DNA of 64,000 nt from positions 28,200 to 92,199 of the forward strand of contig NZ_JAFCMB010000020.1 of the NCBI RefSeq assembly GCF_018130145.1, in the 5' to 3' direction. The stretch is from Bradyrhizobium sp. AUGA SZCCT0176 (GTDB lineage Bacteria; Pseudomonadota; Alphaproteobacteria; Rhizobiales; Xanthobacteraceae). A program made the translations under genes and the position numbers. Of the stretch, positions 27,030-36,508 are shown piece by piece. The first letter of the stretch is position 1. Every line of letters starts with the position of its first letter. The notes beneath the pieces were generated by a model. The model searched no databases. It saw only the letters and a program-made list of their open reading frames with translations, and was not told the origin of the DNA.

Positions 27030-28790
27030 TCATGATGTGCCAGCTTCGAGGTCATAGACGCCCATGGTTGCCGCGATCATTCGCTCGACGGAGAACTTTT
27101 CCTGAACGAGGGCCGGGCCGAGAGACTTGATTCGAGCGAGCGCTTCGGGGCTATCGAGAAACCGCAGCACGGCCTCGGCAAATGCCTGCGGGTCCTCTCC
27201 CGCAACGGAAGCTCCCGTAACGCCCTCATTGATGGTTTCCGCACAGCCTCCCACCGCGGCGACAACAGCGGGTACGCCGAAATGCTGCGCCTCGATCGAT
27301 ACGTTGGGCAATCCTTCGACGCGCGACGTCAACAGAAACACCGTCATCGACGGCCATACCGTGCTGATGTCGCTGACAAGGCCCAGAAGCGACAGATGCG
27401 CGCTGATCCCCAATTGCTCGGCGCGGCGCTCGACGTCTTTGCGCATCGGACCATCGCCCGCCCACACGAAATGGACATCCGGGCGCTTCTTCAGGATGTG
27501 GCTTGCAATCTCAAGCCAGAGATATGGACGCTTTTCCTCCGCAATGCGGCCCACGGTGCCGACAACAATTTTGCCCTCTCGCACATGGCGACTTCCGGAG
27601 TCCGACACTGCAGACTTGCCATCTGACGAAAAATCCAGCCCGTTCGGTATCACCTTGATGCGCGCAATCGGCAGCTGGAGCCAATTGGCGTAGTCGTGAG
27701 CGCCTGCGACACTGTTGTTGAGAATAGTGACCTGGGGAAGCTTCGCCAGTTCGCGATAGGCCTGCCACATATACGGTTGAAAGAACTGGAAATGGAGCGG
27801 CGACAACGACCTGCAGCCCAGCACGATTTTCGGAACACCTGCTATCACTGCCCCTATTCCAGCTGCGATATTTGGCTCGTCCAGCCACGCATGAACGATC
27901 GCGGGACGCTCCGTCAAAAACTTGTTCGCGAAAAACAGGATGAGATCCACCAACTGCGGATTTCGACGAAACGCGGACCGTATCGACTGATCGTAGCCTG
28001 CAAGGGATTCACCCTGATTCAGCCTTTGCTGAACGCTGACCCGATCCTCGACAACGATGCCTGCGGCTTCGAGTTCGCTTGCAAAGAATCGGTTTCCGCC
28101 GGTCAGCGGCGACTGGCAAACAATCGAGACATGACGGCGAGTGCGGGAAGATATTCCCTTGGCAGTCAGCGAAAGCTGCCGTTCCGAGCCGCCCGCGCCA
28201 AGTGAGCCGGAGGCATAGACGATCGGACCATCGGCCTGGATGCGATTGACCGGAAAGCTCGACAGTTCCAGTCGGGAAATCGGGGCGCCGACGATTCTTT
28301 CAGCAAGCCTTCTAACACCGGCATTTCCGCTCTTCGCCAACAGCTGCAACAATCGGTCCGTAAGACGGAGACGACCGCGAACGTCCCGACCGATGAACTG
28401 GAGCGTGGATATTGACTCCGACTTCGGTGGATGGCGAGAAACCTTGACGATCCGAAGCGCGCCGCTTCGCAATACTGCGACGGCCCAGCGCAATCCCGCG
28501 AAATCCTCGGACCAGAAGATCAGTGCTGTTCGGAGCCGAAACGCAGAGCCTCCTAGTCTTCGGATGTCTTTTATACCCGGCGATGTCTGCGAAATCACCT
28601 GAGTGACACGGGGCTCTTGCTGCAAGCGCTGGAAGAGAGCGTCCGAGACCGAACCGGTCAGCACCAATACCACGGCCCCACTTCGCAACCGGCTGATCTC
28701 TTCCGACATACGATCGAGGATTGCCTGCTCCTCCGCGATCAGGGCGGGCGCCTCGCGCGCTTTGTCAGGTCGTGTGACTGGCTGTGCCAT
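27030..28790 (-). CDS. Family 4 glycosyltransferase with a long N-terminal extension
   Basis: About 586 residues from the ATG at 28790; a TTG at 28826 would add twelve. Residues 1-190 are an extra region with no recognised motif (coil-forming start, then VVLVLTGSVSDALFQRL). From about 195 it is a GT4: IVYASGSLGAGGSERQLSLT, then GTVGRIAEEKRPYLWLEIAS and the E-x7-E motif in SRVEGLPNVSIEAQ. The glycosyltransferase part has normal length, so the N-terminal region is an addition, perhaps for partner binding. Placed between a methyltransferase 254 bases upstream and the GT-C-like protein downstream. Confidence 0.88.
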   Translation of the reverse strand: MAQPVTRPDKAREAPALIAEEQAILDRMSEEISRLRSGAVVLVLTGSVSDALFQRLQQEPRVTQVISQTSPGIKDIRRLGGSAFRLRTALIFWSEDFAGLRWAVAVLRSGALRIVKVSRHPPKSESISTLQFIGRDVRGRLRLTDRLLQLLAKSGNAGVRRLAERIVGAPISRLELSSFPVNRIQADGPIVYASGSLGAGGSERQLSLTAKGISSRTRRHVSIVCQSPLTGGNRFFASELEAAGIVVEDRVSVQQRLNQGESLAGYDQSIRSAFRRNPQLVDLILFFANKFLTERPAIVHAWLDEPNIAAGIGAVIAGVPKIVLGCRSLSPLHFQFFQPYMWQAYRELAKLPQVTILNNSVAGAHDYANWLQLPIARIKVIPNGLDFSSDGKSAVSDSGSRHVREGKIVVGTVGRIAEEKRPYLWLEIASHILKKRPDVHFVWAGDGPMRKDVERRAEQLGISAHLSLLGLVSDISTVWPSMTVFLLTSRVEGLPNVSIEAQHFGVPAVVAAVGGCAETINEGVTGASVAGEDPQAFAEAVLRFLDSPEALARIKSLGPALVQEKFSVERMIAATMGVYDLEAGTS

Positions 28791-29044
28791 CTTCAGGCTG
28801 ATGTCTGGTGAAACGTTCGGGAACAAATGAACGCGTCAGGACGGAATTCCCGAGCGTTCCGCTCAATACCATCTCATCTGTCAGGAGGAAAGGTCAGCCG
28901 CCGAGGCCCCATGGAGGTCAACGGCGATTGCCACATCGACTTCATGGACGTCGTACCGCGTCGAAAAACGCCTGATAGCCCCCGATGTCCGGCCGCAATT
29001 CCGTGCCGGAGCCTTTTGACAGGTTCAACCTCTGCGTGACGACT

Positions 29045-29965
29045 TCACTTTGGCTGCAACAGCCTTGCAACGATGTGGTGGTTCGGATGATCGGCGCGCC
29101 CGAACTCGCGAAAGCCCTCTTGCCAGAGCCAGGTCTCGATCTCATGCAGCGGATAGGTGTCGTTGATCCCCGGAGAAGCGGCATCGAACCAGCCTCCGGC
29201 GTCGGCGCCCTTGACCTTTTCAATGTAGTCGTACCGCTCTTTCAGATCCATGCCGGCGGTGGCGCGACGCAGCCGTTCGACTTCGACATAATAGTCAAAT
29301 CCACCTGGATCGTTCGAGTTCGGTTCCGCGTACAACATCAGGAAGATGTATCCGCCCGGTTTGACCAGCCGGGCAATGTTGCGGAATGATCCATAGGTAT
29401 CACCGGTATGGTGCAGAACGCCGAACGACCAAACCAGGTCGAAGCTTCGATCAGCGAGGGGAAGAGGTTTGGTCAGATCGTGCTGGAATACCGTTACCTT
29501 GCTCGCGAACTCGGAACACGCGGCCTTTGTGTGTTGCACGCCTGCCATTGATTGATCGACGGCGGTAACCGCGCATCCGAGTGATGCCAGAGCCCAGGAC
29601 CACCGGCCGGATCCGCAACCCGCATCGAGGGCTTGTTTTCCCTGGAACCATTCGTCCGGCAACCGACTGAACGAGCGAACCGAATTCCGCTCGCGCTCCT
29701 TCAGTTCAGGCCGGCTCTTGGTCCAGTCGCCGTCAGGCGTATCGGACCATTGATAATCGAAGCTGTCCCTTGTGTCGCGTTCGATCGGAAATGTGTTGAT
29801 GCGATCAGCCGCCAGGTGACGCACGATCGAGCGCAACCGGCTTACCTCGAACTGCAAATAATCTATTTCGGACCGGACGGTATCCGGAACTTGTGCAGGA
29901 GCCGCAGGAGCTGCGTTGTCCTTGACGCCCTGGAGAAGCGTTATTACCCGTCGGCCTATACCCAT
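29045..29965 (-). CDS. Class I SAM-dependent methyltransferase
   Basis: 306 residues. A short N-terminal helical region precedes WFQGKQALDAGCGSGRWSW (motif I near residue 108), AVDQSMAGVQHTKAAC, FDLVWSFGVLHHTGDTYGSF and LVKPGGYIFLMLYAEPN. The shape is close to the methyltransferase at 40129, which also has WGVLHHS and MLYHRN at equivalent places, so the two may act on related acceptors. It follows asnB copy 3 by 199 bases. Acceptor unknown; a glycan hydroxyl or carboxyl is the likely site given the locus. Confidence 0.87.
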   Translation of the reverse strand: MGIGRRVITLLQGVKDNAAPAAPAQVPDTVRSEIDYLQFEVSRLRSIVRHLAADRINTFPIERDTRDSFDYQWSDTPDGDWTKSRPELKERERNSVRSFSRLPDEWFQGKQALDAGCGSGRWSWALASLGCAVTAVDQSMAGVQHTKAACSEFASKVTVFQHDLTKPLPLADRSFDLVWSFGVLHHTGDTYGSFRNIARLVKPGGYIFLMLYAEPNSNDPGGFDYYVEVERLRRATAGMDLKERYDYIEKVKGADAGGWFDAASPGINDTYPLHEIETWLWQEGFREFGRADHPNHHIVARLLQPK

Positions 29966-30164
29966 AACCGCACCAGCTCACCTTGGTTGTTACGATCGCC
30001 GCAGGCGATCCGCTCGTCACTCACGCGGCCGAGACTATCATCGAGGATAACGAAAGTAACTTGCTCAGCCAATGTGCGCGCCGACTCGGTTGGCCGTGGG
30101 CAGCCACAGGTGATTGAGAACGACCAGAGCGGCCAGAATGAAACGTGCGGTCCCCAGCATGCGG

Positions 30165-32078
30165 TCAGAGCCATCGCTCGCGCCAGGCCTGGAACATCAG
30201 AATGCACCAGATCGGATATGCCCAGGTTTCCCCCGACAGATGGCGGCTCCACATGGCGCGCACTGCCTTGGCCGCGAAGATACCCTCTTGCTCGAGCCGC
30301 CTTTCATCGATCAGCGCCTCCGCCCAGTCGCGCAACGGCCCGCGCAGCCAGTGGTCGATGGGAATGCCAAATCCCATCTTCGGCCGGTCGATGATCCCGC
30401 GCGGGACATGTTTGTAAAGCACCTGGCGCAGCGCCCATTTTGCGTCGGCGCCTCGGACCTTCATGTGCTGCGGCAGCCTCCAGGCCATTTCGACGACGCG
30501 ATGGTCAAGCAGCGGCGCACGGATTTCGAGACTGACGGCCATGCTGGCACGGTCGACCTTGGTCAAGATGTCGTCGGGCAGATAAGTCATGAAGTCGATC
30601 ATCTGGGCGCGTTGTACGGGATCCGCATATTGCGGCGCCAGCGACCCACCCCAGATCGGCGCGAGCTGCTCCTCCGGGCTGACCAGGAACTCCGAAGGCG
30701 GCCTGCCTTGAGACGCCAGCGGCAGGTAACGATGCTCGAAAGTCATGGCGTCCTGGCGCGCCAGCCACGTCTCGCCTCGTGCGGCCCAATTTCCAATCCC
30801 CGCCCTTCGCAGCAGCGCGAATGCGCCTGATTGCAGCGTCCTCAAACCATCAGAGGCGGCAGTCCCCAGGAGCGGCGGCATCGGACGCGCCGTCGTCATG
30901 GCTTGCGCCTGCGCGTACCGGCCGTAGCCGGCGAAACTCTCGTCACCACCATCGCCGGATAGCGCCACGGTAACGTGCTGGCGCGCAAGTTTCGACACGA
31001 TGTATGTCGGGATCTGCGAGCTGTCGGCGAAAGGCTCGTCGTAGATCTCGGGCAATTTTGGCACGACCTCGAGCGCCTCTTCGGGAGAGACGTAGAATTC
31101 GCGATGCCGCGTACCAAGGTGTGCGGCCACGGCCCGGGCGTGCGGCGCCTCGTCGTAGCCGTCGACATCAAAACCAATCGAGAATGTGTTGACCGGCTCA
31201 GATGACTGCGCCTGCATCAGCGCGACGACGAGCGAGGAATCGATCCCGCCCGACAGGAATGCACCAAGCGGAACGTCCGAAACCATGCGCCGCTTGACCG
31301 CGTCGGACAGCAACCGCTCGAGCGCGTCGATCGAGTCTTCGTCCGTGGCGGAGCTTCCGGTCCGCATGGCATCGGCGGCAACATCCTCGACACACCAGTA
31401 GAAGCCCGTCGTCAACTCGCCTTCGGCATCAAGCCGCGCCCAGCCGCCCGGCTCGAGTTGACGGACCTTGCGGTATATCGACAGCGGATGCGGAATGTAG
31501 CCGAAGCGGGTGAATGCGGCGATCGCCTGTGGATTGAGCTCAGCCTCGAAGTCGGGATGGACGCGCAGCGATCGCAACTCGGAACCGAACATGCAAGTTC
31601 GTCCGAACTGTCCGATATAGAGCGGCTTTTTTCCAAGCCGGTCGCGCGCGAACCACGTCATGCGGGTTTGTCGATCATGGACGACAAGCGCAAACATGCC
31701 GATTGCCAGCGAAAGCGTGGGCTCGACGCCAATTCTGGCGATACTCTCGATCAGCACTTCGGTATCGGAATGGCCGCGGAAATTCAGCCCGGGCCGTGCG
31801 ACGTCCCGCCGCATGTCCTCGGCATTGTAGATTTCACCGTTGAAGACGATCACCCAACGCCCGCAAGCCGATTGCATCGGCTGATGACCGGCCGGCGTCA
31901 GATCGATGATTGCGAGCCGTCGAAAACCGAGGGCAATGCCGCTCTCCGGATCGGCAAAACAACCGTCATCGTCTGGTCCACGGTGGACCATCTGATCGGC
32001 CATCAAGCCTGCGATCCGTCCCAGTTCGTCAGCGCCCCGCGACCGCGAGACATCGACGAATCCAGTGATGCCACACAT
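30165..32078 (-). CDS. asnB: AsnB-type glutamine amidotransferase (copy 3)
   Basis: 637 residues from the ATG at 32078. This start gives MCGITGF with the essential Cys2 and has a run GGGGGGAG four bases upstream, whereas the longer frame to 32144 would bury the nucleophile. FLSGGIDSSLVVALM and VALSGDGGDESFAGYGRY are intact, nearly as in copy 2. First gene of the minus-strand unit down to 23657 and divergent from wzm. Probable role: glutamine-dependent amidation of a sugar carboxyl group (inferred from WbpS-like relatives), with asparagine synthesis as the alternative. Confidence 0.94.
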   Translation of the reverse strand: MCGITGFVDVSRSRGADELGRIAGLMADQMVHRGPDDDGCFADPESGIALGFRRLAIIDLTPAGHQPMQSACGRWVIVFNGEIYNAEDMRRDVARPGLNFRGHSDTEVLIESIARIGVEPTLSLAIGMFALVVHDRQTRMTWFARDRLGKKPLYIGQFGRTCMFGSELRSLRVHPDFEAELNPQAIAAFTRFGYIPHPLSIYRKVRQLEPGGWARLDAEGELTTGFYWCVEDVAADAMRTGSSATDEDSIDALERLLSDAVKRRMVSDVPLGAFLSGGIDSSLVVALMQAQSSEPVNTFSIGFDVDGYDEAPHARAVAAHLGTRHREFYVSPEEALEVVPKLPEIYDEPFADSSQIPTYIVSKLARQHVTVALSGDGGDESFAGYGRYAQAQAMTTARPMPPLLGTAASDGLRTLQSGAFALLRRAGIGNWAARGETWLARQDAMTFEHRYLPLASQGRPPSEFLVSPEEQLAPIWGGSLAPQYADPVQRAQMIDFMTYLPDDILTKVDRASMAVSLEIRAPLLDHRVVEMAWRLPQHMKVRGADAKWALRQVLYKHVPRGIIDRPKMGFGIPIDHWLRGPLRDWAEALIDERRLEQEGIFAAKAVRAMWSRHLSGETWAYPIWCILMFQAWRERWL

Positions 32079-32456
32079 GTCTCCCCCCAACGACCACGCG
32101 ACATCGGCGAAACGTCGCATCAAAACGAAGCGTGCTTTAGCCACCTATTTTGGGCGATCCGACGTATGTAGGATTGGGCGTTCCTGCCGCCTGGAACGAA
32201 ATCGCAATCATGCCCCTCGGAATTGAGCAGATGTTGCGGACAGATAGCGAAGTCTTCAATATCGGTCAATCGGAACACCCCACTCAGCGGAGCGCAGATC
32301 CTGGTTTTCGCTGCGGAAAGCGTCATTCGACACCATCGTCATCGGCATGCCGGAGCGGGGCTTGATCCGCCCTCGACACCTGTGACCGCGTATGATAGCG
32401 ACCCTCCCTGCAGCAAAGGGGAACTAGCCCTGCAGGGACATCCTTGATGCTTTTGC
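32079..32456. promoter_or_regulatory. Divergent intergenic region between asnB copy 3 and wzm
   Basis: No gene seen in 378 bases. It must carry the promoters of two long opposing units. A perfect 9-base inverted repeat lies at 32405-32438, close to the wzm start. I cannot align convincing -35/-10 elements by eye on either strand. Confidence 0.4.
32405..32438. repeat. Perfect 9-base inverted repeat upstream of wzm
   Basis: TCCCTGCAG at 32405-32413 and CTGCAGGGA at 32430-32438 are exact reverse complements with a 16-base spacer that contains AAGGGGAAC. It ends 18 bases before the wzm ATG. Half-site centres are 25 bases apart. It could be an operator for the 13-gene exporter unit or a leader hairpin near the ribosome-binding site. 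Confidence 0.5.
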
Positions 32457-33317
32457 ATGGTTGGCTCGTTACTTGACCGGGACACGACCACGAGCATGAG
32501 AGTTAAAGTCATCAATGCCGGGCGACGGTCTTTGCTGCCCTCGTTCTCCGAGGTGTACGACCACCGAGAACTGATCGTCCTTTTCGTCGATCGCCATATC
32601 AAGAGCCGCTATCGCCAGATGGCCCTTGGCATAGCCTGGGCATTATTGGAGCCGTTGTTTCAGCTCCTGCTGATGTCGGTTGTTTTCGGCTTCCTGCTGC
32701 GCGTAAACACGAACGGCTATCCCTACCCTGTCTATGTCTTCGCCGCGTTGATTCCCTGGCAGCACTTCACGCGAACGGCGATGTCGGTGACCGGGTCGCT
32801 GCAGGATAACCTGTCTCTGATTTCGAAGGTCTATTTTCCGCGGATTATTCTTCCAATCGCGGCCATGGCCCGCGAAATGTTCGACACCGCGATTCAGCTC
32901 GCGATCCTGCTTATCCTGGCGGCCTTCTACGGTTATTATCCATCGCTCAAGCTGGTGCTCCTGGCGCCCGTGGTGCTGATCCTGATCTCGTTTGCCGGCG
33001 CGGGCCTCGGTTTATGGGCTGCCGCAATCGTGGTTCGCTTCCGGGACGTTCGCCCGGCTTTGTCAATCGCGCTGCAGGGCGGGCTCTATCTCACGCCGAT
33101 TCTCTATGCTGCAAGCGTGGTGCCGCAGAACCTGCGCTTTCTGTACCAGCTAAATCCGATGTACTGGGGTGTGGAGACATTCCGCTGGCTGTTGATCGAT
33201 CAACCCCTCGTCTGGGACTGGACGCTTCCCGTCTCGCTGACGCTGACCGCGATCATGACCGCACTCGGCATCGTCATATTCTCCGTCAACGAGAGAACGA
33301 CCGTAGATGTCCTCTGA
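32457..33317 (+). CDS. wzm: O-antigen ABC exporter permease Wzm
   Basis: 286 residues, ABC-2 permease type. RHIKSRYRQMALGIAWALLEPLFQL is preceded by a cytoplasmic N terminus and followed by about six helices; IPWQHFTRTAMSVTGSLQDN and LISKVYFPRIILPIAA are typical of the Wzm/RfbA branch. With Wzt it exports finished undecaprenyl-diphosphate-linked O-polysaccharide. Start at ATG 32457 or 39 bases later at ATG 32496; neither has a strong ribosome-binding site. The stop overlaps wzt by 11 bases. It heads the longest plus-strand unit in the window. Confidence 0.94.
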   Translation: MVGSLLDRDTTTSMRVKVINAGRRSLLPSFSEVYDHRELIVLFVDRHIKSRYRQMALGIAWALLEPLFQLLLMSVVFGFLLRVNTNGYPYPVYVFAALIPWQHFTRTAMSVTGSLQDNLSLISKVYFPRIILPIAAMAREMFDTAIQLAILLILAAFYGYYPSLKLVLLAPVVLILISFAGAGLGLWAAAIVVRFRDVRPALSIALQGGLYLTPILYAASVVPQNLRFLYQLNPMYWGVETFRWLLIDQPLVWDWTLPVSLTLTAIMTALGIVIFSVNERTTVDVL

Positions 33318-34581
33318 AATCGCAATTCGGTGTCAGGGGCTCGGCAAGCGCTATCTTGTCCCCGCACGTCGACGCGGAAGCACGATCGAAAATCTCGTCG
33401 GGCATTTCAAGGAATACACCTCACTGGTCGGGCGCGACGAGGCGGACTATTTCTGGGCTCTTCACGACGTTGGTTTCGAGGTCAAAGCTGGCGAGATTCT
33501 GGGCGTTATCGGCCGTAACGGGTCCGGCAAAAGCACGCTGCTGAAAATTCTATCGGGCGTGACTGATCCGACTGAAGGCAGCGCAGAATTACGTGGTCGC
33601 GTGGGATCGCTGCTCGAGGTTGGTACCGGTTTTCATCCCGACCTGACCGGACGCGAAAATATCTTCATGGCGGGCGCCCTGCTTGGCCTAAACCGATCCG
33701 AAATCGCCAAGCAGCTTGACGAGATCATTGATTTCGCCGGCATCGACCGGTTCATCGACGCTCCGGTGAAGAGATATTCGAGCGGGATGTACGTGCGTCT
33801 CGCATTTTCGGTGGCCTCGCTGCTGCGTTCGGACATCCTGATTCTCGACGAAGTGCTGGCCGTCGGTGACAGCGCCTTCAAGGAAAAAAGTGAAAACAAC
33901 ATCAACAAGATCGCCAACGACGGGCGAACGGTGCTGCTCGTCAGTCATAGTATGCAGGCCATTCGTCACATGTGCGAGCGCGCCATCGTTCTGGACAAAG
34001 GACGGCTCGTCGTAGATCAACCAGCCGATGAAGCGGTAAGTCAGTACCTTCGCTCGCTGCATCCCGACGAGGGAGCTGACCTGCGAAATTTGTCGCCGCT
34101 GGTCGATCTGACGGCGGTCGAGTCCGAGGATTGGCCACGCCCCTTCAAGACGATCAAATCAATTGAGACGGCTACGCCATCTGGACCGACGCGCACTTTC
34201 CAAACCGGCGAAACGATGTTGATCCGCATCCGCTACGAGATGCCGAAACTGATCGCACCGTGCTACTTCACTGTTTTTGTCGTAAACGACGTCGGCGAGC
34301 GCATGTTCGTCAGTTACAGCTATCATGATCAGGAAAAAACTGAATTTCCTCAGAGGGGCGTGATCGAGTGCCGCATCGATGCGTTGCCCCTGCTCGATGG
34401 CATCTTTCATATTGATCTCGATTTTGGCGCAGTTCAGACTCTGGGCGGCATGCGGTATCTGGACTACATCAATCGCGCTACCACGTTCGCCGTCGAACAG
34501 GGGAATTACTTGAGCACCAGGCCGAATCTGAAGAACCAGGGTTTATTTGCTTTGCGCAGTCGGTGGAACGCGTCCGGCTAG
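33307..34581 (+). CDS. wzt: O-antigen ABC exporter ATPase Wzt with C-terminal recognition domain
   Basis: 424 residues. NBD: GRNGSGKST (Walker A, 69-77), YSSGMYVRLAFS (signature), ILILDEVLAVGD (Walker B) and SHSMQAIRHM (H-loop). Residues from about 250 to 424 form an extra beta-rich domain (Wzt_C type). In E. coli O8/O9a this domain binds the terminal non-reducing modification, such as methyl or methyl-phosphate, and licenses export. Its presence predicts a capping enzyme made in the same locus; methyltransferases lie just downstream. Overlaps wzm by 11 bases. The next gene begins 29 bases after its stop. Confidence 0.95.
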   Translation: MSSEIAIRCQGLGKRYLVPARRRGSTIENLVGHFKEYTSLVGRDEADYFWALHDVGFEVKAGEILGVIGRNGSGKSTLLKILSGVTDPTEGSAELRGRVGSLLEVGTGFHPDLTGRENIFMAGALLGLNRSEIAKQLDEIIDFAGIDRFIDAPVKRYSSGMYVRLAFSVASLLRSDILILDEVLAVGDSAFKEKSENNINKIANDGRTVLLVSHSMQAIRHMCERAIVLDKGRLVVDQPADEAVSQYLRSLHPDEGADLRNLSPLVDLTAVESEDWPRPFKTIKSIETATPSGPTRTFQTGETMLIRIRYEMPKLIAPCYFTVFVVNDVGERMFVSYSYHDQEKTEFPQRGVIECRIDALPLLDGIFHIDLDFGAVQTLGGMRYLDYINRATTFAVEQGNYLSTRPNLKNQGLFALRSRWNASG

Positions 34582-34610
34582 CCAGAACTTCAAGAGGTCG
34601 CAAAGGACAC

Positions 34611-35702
34611 GTGCCCCTTACCGTCGTTTCAATCTCGGAGATCAAGCCCGGTGACTGGGACAGCTGTGTGCGCAGTTCGCCGGACGGTTGGGTTTTCGGC
34701 TTGCATGGCTGGCAACAGGTGGTCACCGAGGTCGAGCCCTGGGGATTTCAGGAACTCGGATTTGGTCTGGTGGACGGGAACGCATTGGTCGCCGTCATGC
34801 CGCTGCACTTCCAGCCATCAAGTCGGGTCGCAGCATCGAGCGGCTGGGGGGGCGCGGGTCCGATTGTCGCCGACGGCATCGCGCCGGAAAGGCGCGCATC
34901 CATCGTCGGTGAAGCTCTTGGCGAGGCGATCAAGCGCGCGACGGCCAACGGCGCGGTCCGCCTCGACATCGCATCGTCTCCCGTCACACGCCGAGCCATC
35001 TCGGGAGACGGAGAGGCTGGGCCATATGTCGTCTCGGGATTTGTCGACCGGTCACTGAGATCGCAGATTATTGCGCTCGACCGTAGCGAGCAGGATATAT
35101 GGATGGGCCTGTCGAAAACCGCCCGCAATCTCGTCCGCCGGGCAAAAAAGGCAGGCTATCGCGTCGAACAGGTCGACTGGAAGGCCAATCTTGATGCCTA
35201 CTACGACATGCACACCGAAACCTACATGCGGACTGGCGCGACACCGCACCCAAGGTCATATTTCGAAGGCATAGCAAAGCATATCGCGTCATCCGGCGCG
35301 GCTCGGCTGTTTGCGATACTGACGCCCGCCGGTGAGCCCATTGCATTTCACAATATGGCGGTGCTCGGCCCGGGCGCCTTTTATCACACGGGATGCTCGC
35401 GCGAGATCGCGGGCAGCGACGGTGACGGCTATCTGCTGATGTTTGGCGCGATCAACGCGGCTCGCTCAGCCGGTGTCTCCAGATACGACTGCGGCTGGAT
35501 CTTTCCCGAGGCCAGCGAAGGAAAACAGAAGGGCTTGACCTTGTTCAAGACTCGCTTTGGCGGTGAACCGCGCCAATCGTTCCGGGCCGAATTGTCGTTC
35601 GCCCAGCACAGCAGCGCCGTCCAGCCCGATTCCGCACCGCCAAGTCATATCCGGCGCCTCGGCTCCTGGGTTGCACGGCTACGGTGGAGAACAGGACCAT
35701 GA
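34611..35702 (+). CDS. FemAB/GNAT-family acyltransferase
   Basis: About 363 residues from the GTG at 34611, which has AAGGA five bases or so upstream; an upstream GTG at 34563 lacks one. Two tandem GNAT-like halves are seen. SKTARNLVRRAKKAGYRVEQV and FHNMAVLGPGAFYHTGCSRE, then YDCGWIFPEASEGKQKGLTLFKTRFGG, are the hallmarks of the FemAB/BioF2-like fold. Relatives transfer aminoacyl or acyl groups, including in EPS loci (FemAB-like XrtA-associated proteins). Here it may acylate an amino sugar of the polymer. Its TGA overlaps the next ATG by ATGA. Substrate unknown. Confidence 0.85.
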   Translation: MPLTVVSISEIKPGDWDSCVRSSPDGWVFGLHGWQQVVTEVEPWGFQELGFGLVDGNALVAVMPLHFQPSSRVAASSGWGGAGPIVADGIAPERRASIVGEALGEAIKRATANGAVRLDIASSPVTRRAISGDGEAGPYVVSGFVDRSLRSQIIALDRSEQDIWMGLSKTARNLVRRAKKAGYRVEQVDWKANLDAYYDMHTETYMRTGATPHPRSYFEGIAKHIASSGAARLFAILTPAGEPIAFHNMAVLGPGAFYHTGCSREIAGSDGDGYLLMFGAINAARSAGVSRYDCGWIFPEASEGKQKGLTLFKTRFGGEPRQSFRAELSFAQHSSAVQPDSAPPSHIRRLGSWVARLRWRTGP

Positions 35703-36481
35703 CGACTTCGTCGACGGAAAAAGCGATCAAGGAAGCTTACGAAGCTGGCAATATCTATAAAACCAGCACGATTTGCGCGCATGCGGACCGTAACTCGCCC
35801 GAATATGCGCACCGGCTATTATGGGAAAAGATCGAGCTGGTGCGCAAACATGCCCGACCGGGCCGTCTGGTTGACCTGTGCTGTGCGACGGGCGTTCACT
35901 TGATCGAACTTGCCGATTTGTCGGAAGATGCCGTTGGCATCGATTTTTCGGTTCCCTTTATCGAGAAGGCGAAAGCAGATGCCATTGCCGCAGGTCTCCG
36001 TCACCTCCGGTTCATGGAAGGCGACGCCAAGGCAATTCCGCTCGATGGCGGCACCGTCAGCACACTATATTCGTTCTCCGCCCTCTACGTTATTCCCGAC
36101 CTGAACAAGGTGATCTCGGAAGTCGCCCGTGTACTTGAACCCTCGGGTCGCTGTGTTCTGGATTTAGGTAACTCGCGCTCCCTGAACACCTACTGCGTCA
36201 GCAAGTACACCGAGCTGCCGCCGTCCTTTCATTTGCCGTTGCCGACAATTCTGAAAGTGCTTTCCGACAATGGTCTGTCTGTCGTCGAACATCGTGCCTT
36301 TCAACTCTTGCCGCTTTGGGCAGACCGACCCGGCTGGCTTTGGCCGCTCCTCCATCCGAAATGGAAATCACTGATGGGCCATCGTGTACGTGATCGCATG
36401 ATCGATGAATGGATCAGCAATCTGCCGGGGCTGAAGAACTACGCGTTCCGGCATTTGATCGTCGCCGAGAAACGCTCCTAG
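35699..36481 (+). CDS. Class I SAM-dependent methyltransferase
   Basis: 260 residues from the ATG at 35699, coupled by ATGA to the FemAB-like gene; the GTG at 35684 is less likely. Motif I is RLVDLCCATGVHLIEL, an odd variant with CCATG in place of GCGTG. Then GIDFSVPFIEKAKADA, DAKAIPLDGGTVSTLYSFSA and VLEPSGRCVLDLGN. The cysteine-rich motif I is unusual but keeps the small residue and glycine needed for SAM. It stands near wzt and is one candidate for the chain-capping enzyme that Wzt would recognise. Confidence 0.85.
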   Translation: MTTSSTEKAIKEAYEAGNIYKTSTICAHADRNSPEYAHRLLWEKIELVRKHARPGRLVDLCCATGVHLIELADLSEDAVGIDFSVPFIEKAKADAIAAGLRHLRFMEGDAKAIPLDGGTVSTLYSFSALYVIPDLNKVISEVARVLEPSGRCVLDLGNSRSLNTYCVSKYTELPPSFHLPLPTILKVLSDNGLSVVEHRAFQLLPLWADRPGWLWPLLHPKWKSLMGHRVRDRMIDEWISNLPGLKNYAFRHLIVAEKRS

Positions 36482-36508
36482 CGACCACAAACAGCAGGCG
36501 GGGTTTTC

